DNA of 64,000 nt from Chloroflexota bacterium (GTDB taxonomy: Bacteria > Chloroflexota > Anaerolineae > Anaerolineales > Anaerolineaceae), in contig JAKPNN010000044.1 of assembly GCA_029548365.1 (NCBI GenBank), forward strand, positions 1 to 64,000, read 5' to 3'. The notes below the pieces were generated by a model. It worked only from the letters and a program-made list of their open reading frames with translations. It had not been told where the DNA came from and made no database searches. Positions 1-10,306 of the stretch are shown here, one piece after another. Numbering within the stretch: position 1 is the stretch's first letter; the number at the start of each line of letters is the position of its first letter. The position numbers and the translations under genes were made by a program.

Positions 1-29
1 CTACCGGATGGTCAGCCAATGTCAAATTT

Positions 30-52
30 GACGCCCAAAGGGGCGTCTTTTT
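30..52 (+). terminator. Rho-independent terminator of the gene left of the window
   Basis: A perfect 7-bp stem GACGCCC/GGGCGTC with loop AAAG is followed directly by five T. It lies immediately before mtnA and most likely ends transcription of a gene outside the window. An in-frame ATG at 53 touches its T-tract, one reason to prefer the ATG at 74 for mtnA. Confidence 0.8.
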
Positions 53-73
53 ATGAACATGAGAAATGAGATT

Positions 74-1117
74 ATGCGAACAATTGCCTGGAATGACGAT
101 CAAAATACGGTCGAAATGATTGACCAGCGAATTCTCCCACGGGAATTTAAAACCCTTGCTTATGCGGATTACCGCGATGTGGCTGATGCGATTCGAACCA
201 TGGTCATACGGGGCGCCCCGGCGATCGGTGCAGCAGCAGCATTTGGGATGGCTTTAGCAGCCCATCAATCGGGTGCAAAATCAATCGAAAGATTGCTGAC
301 AGACTTAGATTCCGCCGGAGAGGTTCTCAACCAATCTCGACCAACTGCGGTGAACCTTTCCTGGGCTGTCCGGCGCATGTTGGATGCAGCCAGGGCTTAT
401 AAGGGCGCCCCCGATGAATTGCGAGCGGATTTATTGAAGTTAGCCAAAGAAATCGCCGACGAAGATGTTGAAATCAACAAACGTCTGGCAGCTTATGGGG
501 CAGAGTTGATTGAAGACGGCGATCACATCATCCATCACTGCAATACCGGGGCATTGGCAACGGTCGATTGGGGTACTGCCCTCGGCGTGATTCGAATGGC
601 GCACGAACAGGGAAAGCGCATTCATGTGTTTGTCGATGAGACTCGCCCACGTTTGCAGGGTGCACGCCTGACAGCCTGGGAACTAGAGCAATATGGTATC
701 CCTTATGACATCATTACCGATAGTTCGTCTGGGTACCTGATGCGCAGGGGATTGGTGCAAAAGGTTTTCTTTGGCGCCGATCGCGTTGCAGCGAATGGCG
801 ATGTGGCTAATAAAATCGGCACGTATATGTTGGCCCTGGCTGCGTACGATAATGGAATTCCTGCATATAGCGTTTTCCCTGTTTCAACCGTGGATCTTGA
901 CCTGGCACGCGGCGATCTGATACCGATTGAAGAGCGCGACCAGGCAGAAGTGCTGGGATTAACCCTGATGGGTGAACCCGTTGCACCTGAAGGGGCAACA
1001 GCACGCAATTTTGCTTTTGATGTGACACCCAACCGCTTAATTTCGGGTTGGGTGACAGAATATGGCTTAATTTACCCCCCATTTCAGACAAACTTTCAAG
1101 CTGAGATGAAAGCATAA
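74..1117 (+). CDS. mtnA: S-methyl-5-thioribose-1-phosphate isomerase
   Basis: Cytosolic enzyme of the methionine salvage pathway; it converts methylthioribose-1-phosphate to methylthioribulose-1-phosphate. The 347-residue length is normal for MtnA. Family motifs are visible: RGAPAIGAAAAFG near residue 46, HHCNTGALAT with the catalytic Cys near 156, ETRPRLQGARLTAWE, and FFGADRVAANGD with the catalytic Asp near 236. An in-frame ATG at 53 exists, but it abuts a terminator, and family members start MRTIxW as the ATG at 74 does. The next gene, a PfkB kinase, begins 10 nt downstream and ahcY follows, so the three look like a unit handling the thio- and adenosine by-products of S-adenosylmethionine. 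eIF2B-like paralogues share the fold, but the motifs fit MtnA. Confidence 0.93.
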   Translation: MRTIAWNDDQNTVEMIDQRILPREFKTLAYADYRDVADAIRTMVIRGAPAIGAAAAFGMALAAHQSGAKSIERLLTDLDSAGEVLNQSRPTAVNLSWAVRRMLDAARAYKGAPDELRADLLKLAKEIADEDVEINKRLAAYGAELIEDGDHIIHHCNTGALATVDWGTALGVIRMAHEQGKRIHVFVDETRPRLQGARLTAWELEQYGIPYDIITDSSSGYLMRRGLVQKVFFGADRVAANGDVANKIGTYMLALAAYDNGIPAYSVFPVSTVDLDLARGDLIPIEERDQAEVLGLTLMGEPVAPEGATARNFAFDVTPNRLISGWVTEYGLIYPPFQTNFQAEMKA

Positions 1118-1127
1118 GGATTTATTC

Positions 1128-2087
1128 ATGAGTATCTACCTGACTGGCTCAATCGCCTTTGATTATTTGATGTCCTTCCCGGGATATTTTAAAGACCATA
1201 TCCTCCCGGAGCACCTGGAATCGATCAGCCTGTCATTTTTGGTCGATGATATGGTGCGCCGTCCTGGTGGTGTGGCTGCCAATATCGCGTACACCCTCGG
1301 GCTGCTGTGCGAATATCCCAAACTTGTGGCGACAGCAGGTGTGGATTTTACGGAATACAGGCAAACGCTGGAGGGTGCTGGCGTGGACACCTCCGGAGTC
1401 AGGATCATTGAAGACAAATTCACAGCGTCGTTCTTTGTGAACACCGATCGGTCAAACGCGCAGATTGCCAGTTTTTATGCCGGAGCAATGGCAGACGCGG
1501 CGATTATTTCAATGCATGACCTGGGTTTGACGGCTGATGATATCGTGGTCATCTCGCCCAATGCACCGGACGCAATGGTTAAATATGCACAGGAGTGCCA
1601 GGAGCTGAACGTGCCCTATATATTTGACCCCAGTCAGCAAATTATACGCTTGGATGAAAAAGATTTGGTGCAGGGTATCTCCGGTGCGCATGCATTGTTT
1701 GTGAACGAATATGAGTTTGAACTCCTGCAAAAGCACTCCAAATTGAGTGCTGAGGAGATAATAAACCAGTTATCCTTTGTTGTGATTACCCTGAGTGAAC
1801 AGGGCTCGCGCGTGATCAAGGACGGAAAATTCCTGAGTAATGTACCGGCTTTTCCGCCAAAGCAAATTCTCGATCCGACGGGTGTAGGGGATGCTTTCAG
1901 GGCTGGTTTTTTGAAGGGGTATGTACATGGGTTAAATCTGGTGCTGTGTGCCCAAATGGGTTCGCTGGCAGCAACTTATTCTTTGGAAGAGATGGGGCCT
2001 CAAACCCAATGTTACCTGGTGGACGAGTTTGTTAACCGCTTCCGGACATGCTTCGATGATCAGGGTGCGTTGGATGTGTTTCAATAA
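1128..2087 (+). CDS. PfkB-family carbohydrate/nucleoside kinase (adenosine kinase-like)
   Basis: A 319-residue ribokinase/PfkB-fold kinase. The N-terminal substrate-binding motif PGGVAANIAYTLG is near residue 46, and the C-terminal PfkB signature DPTGVGDAFRAGFLKG, with the catalytic Asp, is near residue 243. The start ATG has AAGGA upstream. Its position between mtnA and ahcY suggests that the substrate is adenosine, released by SAH hydrolysis, or a related nucleoside or thio-sugar. That assignment is inference, since PfkB sequence alone does not fix the substrate. Phosphorylating adenosine would pull the reversible AhcY reaction forward. Methylthioribose is a less likely substrate because MtnK belongs to another kinase family. 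Confidence 0.82.
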   Translation: MSIYLTGSIAFDYLMSFPGYFKDHILPEHLESISLSFLVDDMVRRPGGVAANIAYTLGLLCEYPKLVATAGVDFTEYRQTLEGAGVDTSGVRIIEDKFTASFFVNTDRSNAQIASFYAGAMADAAIISMHDLGLTADDIVVISPNAPDAMVKYAQECQELNVPYIFDPSQQIIRLDEKDLVQGISGAHALFVNEYEFELLQKHSKLSAEEIINQLSFVVITLSEQGSRVIKDGKFLSNVPAFPPKQILDPTGVGDAFRAGFLKGYVHGLNLVLCAQMGSLAATYSLEEMGPQTQCYLVDEFVNRFRTCFDDQGALDVFQ

Positions 2088-3398
<1,311 letters not shown>

Positions 3399-3424
3399 AG
3401 TCTCTCCTTGTTAACAAGCGTAAA

Positions 3425-3460
3425 CAACAGGTCACCCCGATAACCCGGGGTGGCCTGTTG
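3425..3460. terminator. Long hairpin between convergent ahcY and recA
   Basis: A 14-bp stem (CAACAGGTCACCCC with GGGGTGGCCTGTTG, one G-T wobble) encloses an 8-nt loop. It lies between the stop codons of two convergent genes. There is no clean T-tract on either strand, so its use as a bidirectional terminator is an inference from position and stability. Confidence 0.6.
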
Positions 3461-3558
3461 TGTGTTAAACCATCGGCGCTGACAAGGTTTTGTTAAAGCG
3501 AAGGAAACAATTCCCAATTCAGTGTAGGAGGTGCGATCTTTGCTGATTTCCAATCGTT

Positions 3559-4599
3559 TTACACGTCATCGCTGTAATCATCATCTGATTCAGACCAGGG
3601 GGATACCGCACCCTCGGACATGCCCTGTTCTCGGATAGCTTTCTCGATTTCATTGGCCAGCTCTTCATTTTGGCGCAGGAATTCTTTGGAATTTTCGCGT
3701 CCCTGACCAAGGCGGACATCGCCATAGGAGTACCAGGAACCGTGCTTGTTGACGATATCCAATTCTGTGCCCAGGTCGAGAATGTCGCCAACTTTTGAGA
3801 TGCCTTCGTTGTACATAATATCAAATTCAGCTGTCCGGAAGGGCGCGGCGACCTTGTTTTTTACCACGCGCACCCTGACCCGGTTACCGATGATCTCTGC
3901 GCCGGATTTGATTGATTGAATGCGGCGGATATCCAAACGGACCGAAGCATAGAATTTCAGGGCGTTACCACCGGTGGTGGTTTCAGGGTTGCCGAACATC
4001 ACACCGATTTTGTGCCGCAATTGATTGGTGAAGACCACAGACGTGCGGGTCTGGCTGATGGCGCCGGAGAGTTTGCGCATGGCTTGCGACATCAGCCGGG
4101 CCTGGGTGCCCATGGTTGGATCGCCCATATCGCCTTCAATCTCTGAACGGGGCACCAGGGCGGCGACGGAATCGACCACGACGATATCCACAGCACCAGA
4201 ACGCACCAGGGCTTCAGTGATCTCAAGGGCTTGTTCGCCTGTATCCGGCTGCGAAATCAAGAGCTCGTCAATATTAACGCCACATTTGGCAGCATAGACC
4301 GGATCCAGAGCGTGTTCCATATCAATAAAGGCAGCGGTTCCACCCAACTTCTGGGCTTCAGCGACGATATGCTGGCAGATCGTCGTCTTGCCTGAAGCTT
4401 CCGGCCCGAAGATCTCGCTGATGCGCGCCCGGGGAATGCCGCCCACGCCCAGGGCAATATCCAGGGACAGAGAACCGGTGGGGATGGCGTCAACGGCGAG
4501 GTGTTTCGCCTCCCCAAGTTTCATGATCGAGCCTTCACCGTAACGTTTAACAATATCCTTCAACGCCTTCTCCAGCACTGATTTCTTTGCATCATCCAT
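3559..4599 (-). CDS. recA: Recombinase RecA
   Basis: DNA strand-exchange protein and SOS co-protease. The 346-residue product has the Walker A motif GPEASGKTT at residues 65-73, the [11 protein letters not shown] Walker B region, the DNA-binding-loop region [15 protein letters not shown], and the usual acidic C-terminal tail. An AGGA Shine-Dalgarno lies 7 nt before the ATG. It is expressed alone, divergent from nothing and convergent with ahcY, with its own promoter at 4710-4737. That promoter carries a LexA-like half-perfect palindrome in the spacer. Confidence 0.98.
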   Translation of the reverse strand: MDDAKKSVLEKALKDIVKRYGEGSIMKLGEAKHLAVDAIPTGSLSLDIALGVGGIPRARISEIFGPEASGKTTICQHIVAEAQKLGGTAAFIDMEHALDPVYAAKCGVNIDELLISQPDTGEQALEITEALVRSGAVDIVVVDSVAALVPRSEIEGDMGDPTMGTQARLMSQAMRKLSGAISQTRTSVVFTNQLRHKIGVMFGNPETTTGGNALKFYASVRLDIRRIQSIKSGAEIIGNRVRVRVVKNKVAAPFRTAEFDIMYNEGISKVGDILDLGTELDIVNKHGSWYSYGDVRLGQGRENSKEFLRQNEELANEIEKAIREQGMSEGAVSPWSESDDDYSDDV

Positions 4600-4709
4600 G
4601 GCTTCATCCTTTTCTAAGGGTCCTCATGCTGAGGATTCTTTTGCATGTATTTCGTATTTATGTTTTTATGGATTAATTATAATCCAATGATTGTTTTTCA
4701 TTCGAATAT

Positions 4710-4737
4710 ATTTTAGCACATATGTTCAGTCTGTCAA
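4710..4737 (-). promoter_or_regulatory. recA promoter, sigma-70 type
   Basis: On the minus strand a consensus -35 TTGACA (4737-4732) is separated by 16 nt from a -10 TAAAAT (4715-4710). The predicted start lies near 4703, giving a leader of about 100 nt to recA. Confidence 0.75.
4716..4727 (-). promoter_or_regulatory. Putative LexA (SOS) operator in recA promoter
   Basis: The minus-strand sequence GAACATATGTGC matches the Gram-positive type SOS box GAAC-N4-GTTC with one mismatch. It fills the spacer between the -35 and -10 of the recA promoter, where a repressor would block polymerase. No lexA gene is in the window. The regulator is inferred from the site and the gene. Confidence 0.55.
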
Positions 4738-4741
4738 GTGA

Positions 4742-5578
4742 TCAGTCCAGGGCATCCAGCAAAATGAACGGGTCAAATAGCTGGTAATGCCCGCTCATCC
4801 GCCACAGGCAGTAATTGCCCATCTGCTGTGGGGTGTAGATCTCATAATGTGCCATGGATTCGAAATCCGCCCCGGCCGGTCCCAGGCGGGTCTCTAAATG
4901 GAGATGAGGACTGCTGGAATAGCCTGTATTTCCAACCGTGCCAAGAAGGTGCCCACAGCGAATTGGATCTCCAAATTCTAATGTAGACGGGCTTTCCATA
5001 TGAGCATACAGATGGTAAACAGAAAAATCTCCAGTGATTGTTGGGAGATCAACTTCGGGGCAATACAGCCGATAGTGAGGGTCTTCAGGTACAGGCAGGT
5101 AACCGGCCAGGAGTTGTTCCTGAAGCGACTCGGGCAAGTCAACAAGCGGAGTCTCGATCATGATCCCATAACCGTACGGAAGATCATCTGCCGGGAAAGA
5201 AAATACGGTCCGCCCGGACATGATTGCGTAGATTTCAATGCCTTCTATGGATTCCCGGTCTCCGCGCCGATAATAGGCAAAATCAACGCCGTGATGGCCG
5301 GTATCCTGTCCGAAGTGGGGTGGGATATCCAGGGGGTTAGCCAGGATCAACGGCAAGCTAGCGAAGGTTTCGTCTTCCAGGGGCGAACACAACTGGAAAA
5401 CGGGTGTCGAAGTGAGGCTGGGCGCTGTTGTAGGTGTGATTTTGCTGGTGGCTGTCTCGGTTGGTAAGGCGGTTTGTGATGGCCTGGGCGGTGTCGGGGT
5501 AAAAGTGGGAATGCTTGCCAGATGATTCGTCTGGCAAGCAGTGAGGAAGCAGACAAGCACCAGCAAAATTAACTTCAT
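4742..5578 (-). CDS. M23-family metallopeptidase lipoprotein
   Basis: A secreted lipoprotein of 278 residues starting MKLILLVLVCFLTAC, with a lipobox cysteine at residue 15. A Thr/Pro-rich linker follows to about residue 60. The C-terminal part has LytM-type zinc ligands: HHGVDFA (His95 and Asp99) and the HLHLE motif near residue 236. M23 enzymes cut peptidoglycan cross-bridges or serve as activators of amidases; which applies is not decidable here. The ATG overlaps the TGA of the DUF1015 gene by the four bases ATGA, so the two are co-transcribed. An earlier in-frame start at 5602 would put extra residues before the signal peptide and is rejected. Confidence 0.82.
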   Translation of the reverse strand: MKLILLVLVCFLTACQTNHLASIPTFTPTPPRPSQTALPTETATSKITPTTAPSLTSTPVFQLCSPLEDETFASLPLILANPLDIPPHFGQDTGHHGVDFAYYRRGDRESIEGIEIYAIMSGRTVFSFPADDLPYGYGIMIETPLVDLPESLQEQLLAGYLPVPEDPHYRLYCPEVDLPTITGDFSVYHLYAHMESPSTLEFGDPIRCGHLLGTVGNTGYSSSPHLHLETRLGPAGADFESMAHYEIYTPQQMGNYCLWRMSGHYQLFDPFILLDALD

Positions 5579-6903
5579 GATGCAGGTTGAATACGACGGC
5601 ATTCCATGTAGAACCGCTTTGTTTTTGCTGAACCCATGGAGAACGTCTTGCGCGGTAGGGCGCCATCGAGGATCATCGTTTTGAAAAGGTCTGATTTGTC
5701 CATACCGGGGATATAAAAACCGACGTTTCCTTCGACCGTTCCCATTTCAAACAGCACGTCTTCGCCATGGATGTAGTCAATTTTTTCAGCCCCTTGATTT
5801 GTCATGAACTCATCCAGGAAGTGTTGCAGCGTTCCCACGGGCAAGTTTTCTTTGGCATCGTGAATGGTGATTAATTTCAGCCCATCAGAGGTGATCATAC
5901 CAACTTTATGAGCAGCCCCCCGGGCAGCATCAACGGCTGAAATCAATTCTTCAGGTGTGTTGACCTCCTCAACCAGCAGGCTATCACCCCAATAGGCGTG
6001 CATCTCTTGCAGGATACTGGTGTTCAGATCAAACAAGACGCGATAGATGGGTTCAAAGGTTAACGCGGCGTCGTGAACATTCTCAATCTCAACCAGGGCA
6101 TATCGAGCCGGATGATCGCTGCCAACGGTTGGTTTGATCTCTTCCCAAATGGCTTTTGCGGTTGCCAGCGAGTGATTTCCATCGCCCATGCCAAACAACA
6201 AAGGCTGGTGTTTCCCCGGTTCAAGGGCGTATTTATTAGCAAAAGTTTCCGGGTCGATGAGTTGTTCTAATGCTGTAAGAATACCTTGCTGGATTGCATC
6301 GTTATTGATGGCATAACCTTCCAAATGACCGCTGCCGAGCATGAGATCAAAGTCGTACAATTTTTCAAATGTCTCCAATTGATCTTCAAGGGGCCCAAAA
6401 ACGGTATCCAGGGGATCATCAAACAGGACCAGAATGTGGGGCGTTTCCAGCACAGCCTGTTTGCGGATGCGAATGCGGGGCGGCAGGCGATCAATAATGG
6501 TGCCTTCTGAAGCCCGGATCAAGGTTTGCGCGCCCGGGGTGTAATCATAGTGCTCTAAATCAAGGCAAACCATCAATCCCCGCCGTGTTTGACCGTTTAA
6601 CTTGCGGTGCACGTAAATAAATCCTTCCATGGATGTGAAAATGCCCGACTGGAGGTAATTTTGCATTGCGATATTGGCGTTTTTAATGCGTTCTTCCTCC
6701 TGCGGAGTTTCCAGGAACACTTCCGGGAGAATCATATGGTATGTGGAAGGCGCATCACCGACGATGTCTTCAACCTCTTGCCAGTACTCCGGTTGAGCTG
6801 TAAATTGATCGCAGGCAATCACAGCCCATTTCTGTAGATCGATGTTTTTTTGAGGAAGGAGAATGTGGGGGTTTCGGATGCCGATTTTTTGATACTTGTG
6901 CAT
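5575..6903 (-). CDS. DUF1015 family protein
   Basis: The 442-residue protein matches the DUF1015/COG4198 family by its opening RNPHILLPQKN, the AVIACDQFTAQPEYW segment and MGDGNHSLATAKAIWE near residue 230. It has no signal peptide or membrane segment, so it should be cytosolic. The function of the family is not established; it often lies near serine or phosphonate metabolism genes in other genomes, but nothing here supports that. It is the first gene of a two-gene unit with the M23 lipoprotein, joined by a 4-bp overlap. The ATG is preceded by AAGGAAAATCAA on the coding strand. Confidence 0.85.
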   Translation of the reverse strand: MHKYQKIGIRNPHILLPQKNIDLQKWAVIACDQFTAQPEYWQEVEDIVGDAPSTYHMILPEVFLETPQEEERIKNANIAMQNYLQSGIFTSMEGFIYVHRKLNGQTRRGLMVCLDLEHYDYTPGAQTLIRASEGTIIDRLPPRIRIRKQAVLETPHILVLFDDPLDTVFGPLEDQLETFEKLYDFDLMLGSGHLEGYAINNDAIQQGILTALEQLIDPETFANKYALEPGKHQPLLFGMGDGNHSLATAKAIWEEIKPTVGSDHPARYALVEIENVHDAALTFEPIYRVLFDLNTSILQEMHAYWGDSLLVEEVNTPEELISAVDAARGAAHKVGMITSDGLKLITIHDAKENLPVGTLQHFLDEFMTNQGAEKIDYIHGEDVLFEMGTVEGNVGFYIPGMDKSDLFKTMILDGALPRKTFSMGSAKTKRFYMECRRIQPAS

Positions 6904-7069
6904 TTGATTTTCCTTTACTGGCTCGTGATTTTGTTCTTATTTTAACTGAAATTTAAAAAATGTGGTTTCGCAACCCTGTTTTCCGAAGATTGCAATTTTA
7001 TACAAAATATTCAATATATCAAATCATTCTATGGCTTTCGTGGTTGTTGTTGCTGTAAAATAATAAAAT

Positions 7070-7095
7070 AAGGCAGCCAAGGTTTCAGCTGCCTT
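7070..7095 (-). terminator. Rho-independent terminator of degV
   Basis: On the minus strand AAGGCAGC and GCTGCCTT form an 8-bp stem with a 10-nt loop, followed by a T-rich run (7069 down to 7056). It stands about 30 nt after the degV stop. Confidence 0.8.
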
Positions 7096-7125
7096 GATAT
7101 TACTCTTTTTGAAAGAGAAAGCCGA

Positions 7126-7998
7126 TTAGGCTTTGACCTGTTGGTGATTTACGCCGGCAACATAGGCGATGCCGATTGTGCCAGGACCTGTATGGGTGCC
7201 CAGTACCGGGCTGAGGGTCGCGAACATGAGCTCATCGGGTTCAAATTTTTGTTCAATGACTTTGAGCAGTTCCTGGGCTGTTTCTTCAGCAGCGGCGTGT
7301 ACAACGCCCAGAAAATTAATCGGAGATTTGTTGCTGACCTCAGCTTCAACCAGCTCAATCAAACGTTCATGGGCACGCTTGCTTGTGCGCACTTTCTCAA
7401 GGGCTTCAATTTTGCCATCTTCGAGAATCAGAATAGGTTTAAGCTTCAGGGCAGTGCCTAAAAAACGAGAAGCGCCACCAATTCGACCGCCACGGTGAAG
7501 AAATTCCAGGGTGTCTAGCGCAAAGAAGACCTGGGTATGATCGCGCACGGTTTCAACCACTTTCACACATTCTTCTAAGGGCATACCGGTTTTGGCTGCT
7601 CGGGCAGCGGCCAAAACCATAAATGCCATAGGAAGGGAAGTGGACTGCGAATCAACCAGCGCGATGTTTGCGTCTGGAAGCATCTTTTTTGCCTGGAAAG
7701 CGGAATCCAGCGTCCCGGAAAGCGCCGATGAAATCACGATCGTCAGGATGTCATACCCTTCGGCGTGTAATTTCTTGAAGACATCGTAAAAAGCCAGAAT
7801 CGTCGGTTGTGATGTGGATGGCATCTGTTTTGCAGTGGAAAGGCGTTTATAAAACTCTTCTGGGCCCATCTCAACATTGTCAAGGAACGTCTCTTCGCCC
7901 CATATTACAACCAGGGGCACAACATTGATATGATATGTAGAAATAATTTCTTCTGGCAAATAAGCTGTGGAATCGGTTACTATCGCAATTTTTGACAT
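7126..7998 (-). CDS. DegV family fatty-acid-binding protein
   Basis: The 290-residue protein begins KIAIVTDSTAYLPEE, the classic DegV signature, followed by MPSTSQPT near residue 58, the ISSALSGTLDSA loop, and FLHRGGRIGGASRF near residue 165. DegV (FakB-type) proteins bind a fatty acid and, in Firmicutes, present it to the kinase FakA. No fakA-like DAK-domain gene is in the window, so the partner is unknown. An AAAGGA ribosome site lies upstream of the ATG. The gene is transcribed alone, divergent from ffh. Confidence 0.92.
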   Translation of the reverse strand: MSKIAIVTDSTAYLPEEIISTYHINVVPLVVIWGEETFLDNVEMGPEEFYKRLSTAKQMPSTSQPTILAFYDVFKKLHAEGYDILTIVISSALSGTLDSAFQAKKMLPDANIALVDSQSTSLPMAFMVLAAARAAKTGMPLEECVKVVETVRDHTQVFFALDTLEFLHRGGRIGGASRFLGTALKLKPILILEDGKIEALEKVRTSKRAHERLIELVEAEVSNKSPINFLGVVHAAAEETAQELLKVIEQKFEPDELMFATLSPVLGTHTGPGTIGIAYVAGVNHQQVKA

Positions 7999-8156
7999 CG
8001 ATTTTCCTTTCGTAAAACGAATTTCATTTTTATTATTTCTTGCTCTGCCAATGATATTAACTCATGTTGGTGTTTTCAGTTGCGTCACGGCTTTTCTCAG
8101 GAGAACCAATCTTCGTTGATTTTGATGAAAATAATGCCGTCAGCAAGAAGATCCAC

Positions 8157-8185
8157 TTGACCTGAAGGTGGATACATACTAAAAT
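8157..8185 (+). promoter_or_regulatory. ffh operon promoter
   Basis: TTGACC (8157-8162), a 17-nt spacer and TAAAAT (8180-8185) form a good sigma-70 promoter 46 nt before ffh. The -35 lies inside an imperfect inverted repeat (ATCCAC at 8151-8156 and GTGGAT at 8168-8173), a possible operator. Confidence 0.65.
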
Positions 8186-8230
8186 CACCATTTGGTAATT
8201 TGACGAAAAGAAAAACATTGCTGGTTAATT

Positions 8231-9553
8231 GTGTTTGAAAATCTGACCGAACGCTTATCAGGGATATTTGAAAATTTACGCCGTCGGGGACGCCTGTCTG
8301 ATGCGGATGTCGATGCTGCCATGCGCGAAGTCCGCCTGGCTTTACTGGAAGCGGACGTTCATTATGGCGTTGTTAAGCAGTTCACCAACCGGGTTAAAGA
8401 ACGCGCCGTTGGTCATGATATCTCCAGGGCACTGAACCCTGCCCAACAGGTCATCAAGATCGTCAATGAAGAATTGATTCAAACCCTAGGACCTCCAAGT
8501 TCGCTGAACCTGAAGGGCGAACGACCGTATGTGATTGTGCTGGTGGGTCTGCAGGGTTCGGGTAAGACAACCGCAGCCGCAAAGCTGGCCAAGCGGTTGA
8601 GGGCCATGGGTGAACGCACCTTGCTGGTCGCCGCGGACCCATATCGTCCTGCAGCAGTGACCCAATTACAAACCCTGGCTGAGCAAATAGGGGTACCGGT
8701 TTTCCATGATGCCGACCTTACACCGCCAAAATTAGCTGAAAAAGCATATCAAACCGCTCTTAAAGGCGGGGTCAGTGTGGTCATTCTTGATACCGCTGGC
8801 CGGTCGCAGATGGACCAGGAATTAATGGATGAGCTGCGTGCCATCGAGAAAAAAGTGCCCGTGACCGAAACCATCCTGGTTGTTGATGCTATGATTGGCC
8901 AGGAGGCGCTAAATGTTGCCCAGGGATTCCGCCAGGCGCTGCCTTTATCGGGCTTATTTTTAACCAAAATTGATGGTGATGCACGCGGCGGAGCAGCCAT
9001 TTCGATCAGGGAAGTGACCGGCATTCCTATTAAATTCCTGGGCGTTGGTGAGTCTATCGATGCGATTGAGGAGTATAATCCAGACAGGCTGGCCTCCCGA
9101 ATTTTGGGAATGGGCGACTTGCTTGGTTTAATCGAGAAGGCCGAATCCGCCTTCGACCAGCAAGAAGCGGAAGAGCAAGCTGAAAAATTGATGCGCGGCG
9201 AGTTCACGCTGGAAGATTTTGCCAGGCAATTGAAACAAATGCGCAAAATGGGTCCTCTGGCACAGGTGATGGAGATGTTGCCCGGGCAGATGGGCCAGGT
9301 CGCCAGGCAGGTTGACCCGCGTGAAGCTGAGGATCAACTGAAACAGATCGAAGCGGTGATCAACTCGATGACAGTCGCAGAGCGCCGCAGTCCGAAAATA
9401 TTAAATGCCAGCCGCAGGCGCAGAATTGCGCGTGGGTCCGGATTGGAGGTGCAAGTGGTCAACCAGGTCATGAAACGCTTCCGAGAGACACAGCGGCTGA
9501 TTAGCACCCTGCAAAAATCAGGCGGTAAAGGCTTAGGACGCTTGATGGGGTAG
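8231..9553 (+). CDS. ffh: Signal recognition particle protein Ffh (SRP54)
   Basis: GTPase that with 4.5S RNA targets nascent membrane proteins to FtsY and SecYEG. It has an N domain (residues 1-90), the G domain with the P-loop GLQGSGKTTAAAKLA (106-120), DTAGRSQMD and TKIDGDARGG, and a Met-rich M domain from about residue 325 (MLPGQMGQV). The 440-residue length is normal. The start is a GTG at 8231 giving MFENLTERLSG, with no clear Shine-Dalgarno. It heads a plus-strand run with rpsP, khpA and rimM, as in many bacteria. Confidence 0.97.
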   Translation: MFENLTERLSGIFENLRRRGRLSDADVDAAMREVRLALLEADVHYGVVKQFTNRVKERAVGHDISRALNPAQQVIKIVNEELIQTLGPPSSLNLKGERPYVIVLVGLQGSGKTTAAAKLAKRLRAMGERTLLVAADPYRPAAVTQLQTLAEQIGVPVFHDADLTPPKLAEKAYQTALKGGVSVVILDTAGRSQMDQELMDELRAIEKKVPVTETILVVDAMIGQEALNVAQGFRQALPLSGLFLTKIDGDARGGAAISIREVTGIPIKFLGVGESIDAIEEYNPDRLASRILGMGDLLGLIEKAESAFDQQEAEEQAEKLMRGEFTLEDFARQLKQMRKMGPLAQVMEMLPGQMGQVARQVDPREAEDQLKQIEAVINSMTVAERRSPKILNASRRRRIARGSGLEVQVVNQVMKRFRETQRLISTLQKSGGKGLGRLMG

Positions 9554-9659
9554 CCTGAAGATGAGAAAGGCGCGCGTTCCCTTCAACGCTCCCTCGACCC
9601 TTTCAATAGAATCGGGCAATGTATAGAATGAATAAACAGACAAGAGGAGCATAAATTCG

Positions 9660-10013
9660 ATGGTACGAATTCGATTACGCCGGGTTGGTCCCCGGAATCA
9701 GGCAAGTTATCGGGTGATCGTCGCCGATAAGGAAAGTCCACGAGATGGGCGGTTTATTGAAAATGTTGGGCATTACAACCCACGTACACACCCTTCTACG
9801 ATTGTTTTGAACGACGAGCGCGTCATCTATTGGTTGGGGGTTGGCGCACAGCCCACAGAAGCGGTGGATGGTCTGTTCAGACAAGTTGGTCTGTGGGAGC
9901 GTTACGAGCGCTTTAAAGCCGGAGAGGAGCTTGAAGCTCTGGTTGCAGAAGCTGAAAAGATTTACAAAACACGGGTGATTGATCCGCGCACCAACCCACC
10001 ACAGACCCATTAA
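9660..10013 (+). CDS. rpsP: 30S ribosomal protein S16
   Basis: Small-subunit assembly protein. The core is typical: MVRIRLRRVGPRNQASYRVIVAD, the DGRFIENVGHYNPRT loop, and a C-terminal half with GAQPTEAV. At 117 residues it is about 30 longer than usual; the extra part is a charged helix (YERFKAGEELEAL...) with a Pro-rich end, as seen in several Chloroflexi and Actinobacteria. A strong AGAGGAG site precedes the ATG. It follows ffh by 106 nt and precedes khpA by 25 nt. Confidence 0.96.
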   Translation: MVRIRLRRVGPRNQASYRVIVADKESPRDGRFIENVGHYNPRTHPSTIVLNDERVIYWLGVGAQPTEAVDGLFRQVGLWERYERFKAGEELEALVAEAEKIYKTRVIDPRTNPPQTH

Positions 10014-10038
10014 CGCCAGAGAGAATACCGAGGTAGAT

Positions 10039-10290
10039 ATGAAAGGCGAGAACTTGCAAGGATTGGTTGAGTTTATCGCTCGATCACTGGTCGATGACCC
10101 GAGTGAGGTTAAGGTTAACAAATACCAGCGTGGTTCCACCATTCAACTGGAATTGAATGTTTCAAAAGAGGATATGGGCCGTGTGATCGGAAAATCCGGC
10201 CAGGTCGCCAATGCCATTCGAACATTGCTGAAGGTTGCTGCAGCACGAGAAGGTCAACAAGTCAATTTGGATATTGTTGAACCCTATTAA
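10039..10290 (+). CDS. khpA: KH-domain RNA-binding protein KhpA
   Basis: An 83-residue single KH domain protein, normally encoded between rpsP and rimM. The type-II KH signature DMGRVIGKSGQVANAIRTLL with the GxxG loop (GKSG) is near residue 50. KhpA binds RNA and, with KhpB/Jag, affects translation and cell division in Gram-positive bacteria. The ATG at 10039, with a GAGGT-like site upstream, is chosen over an upstream in-frame start at 9979 that would overlap rpsP. Confidence 0.93.
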   Translation: MKGENLQGLVEFIARSLVDDPSEVKVNKYQRGSTIQLELNVSKEDMGRVIGKSGQVANAIRTLLKVAAAREGQQVNLDIVEPY

Positions 10291-10306
10291 AGGCAATTGG
10301 GTGAAA

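Noticed and set aside
1-73. SAM or SAH riboswitch before the mtnA-ahcY cluster
   Set aside because: Only a simple terminator for an upstream gene is visible and too little upstream sequence is in the window; the 51-nt gap before ahcY has no structure.
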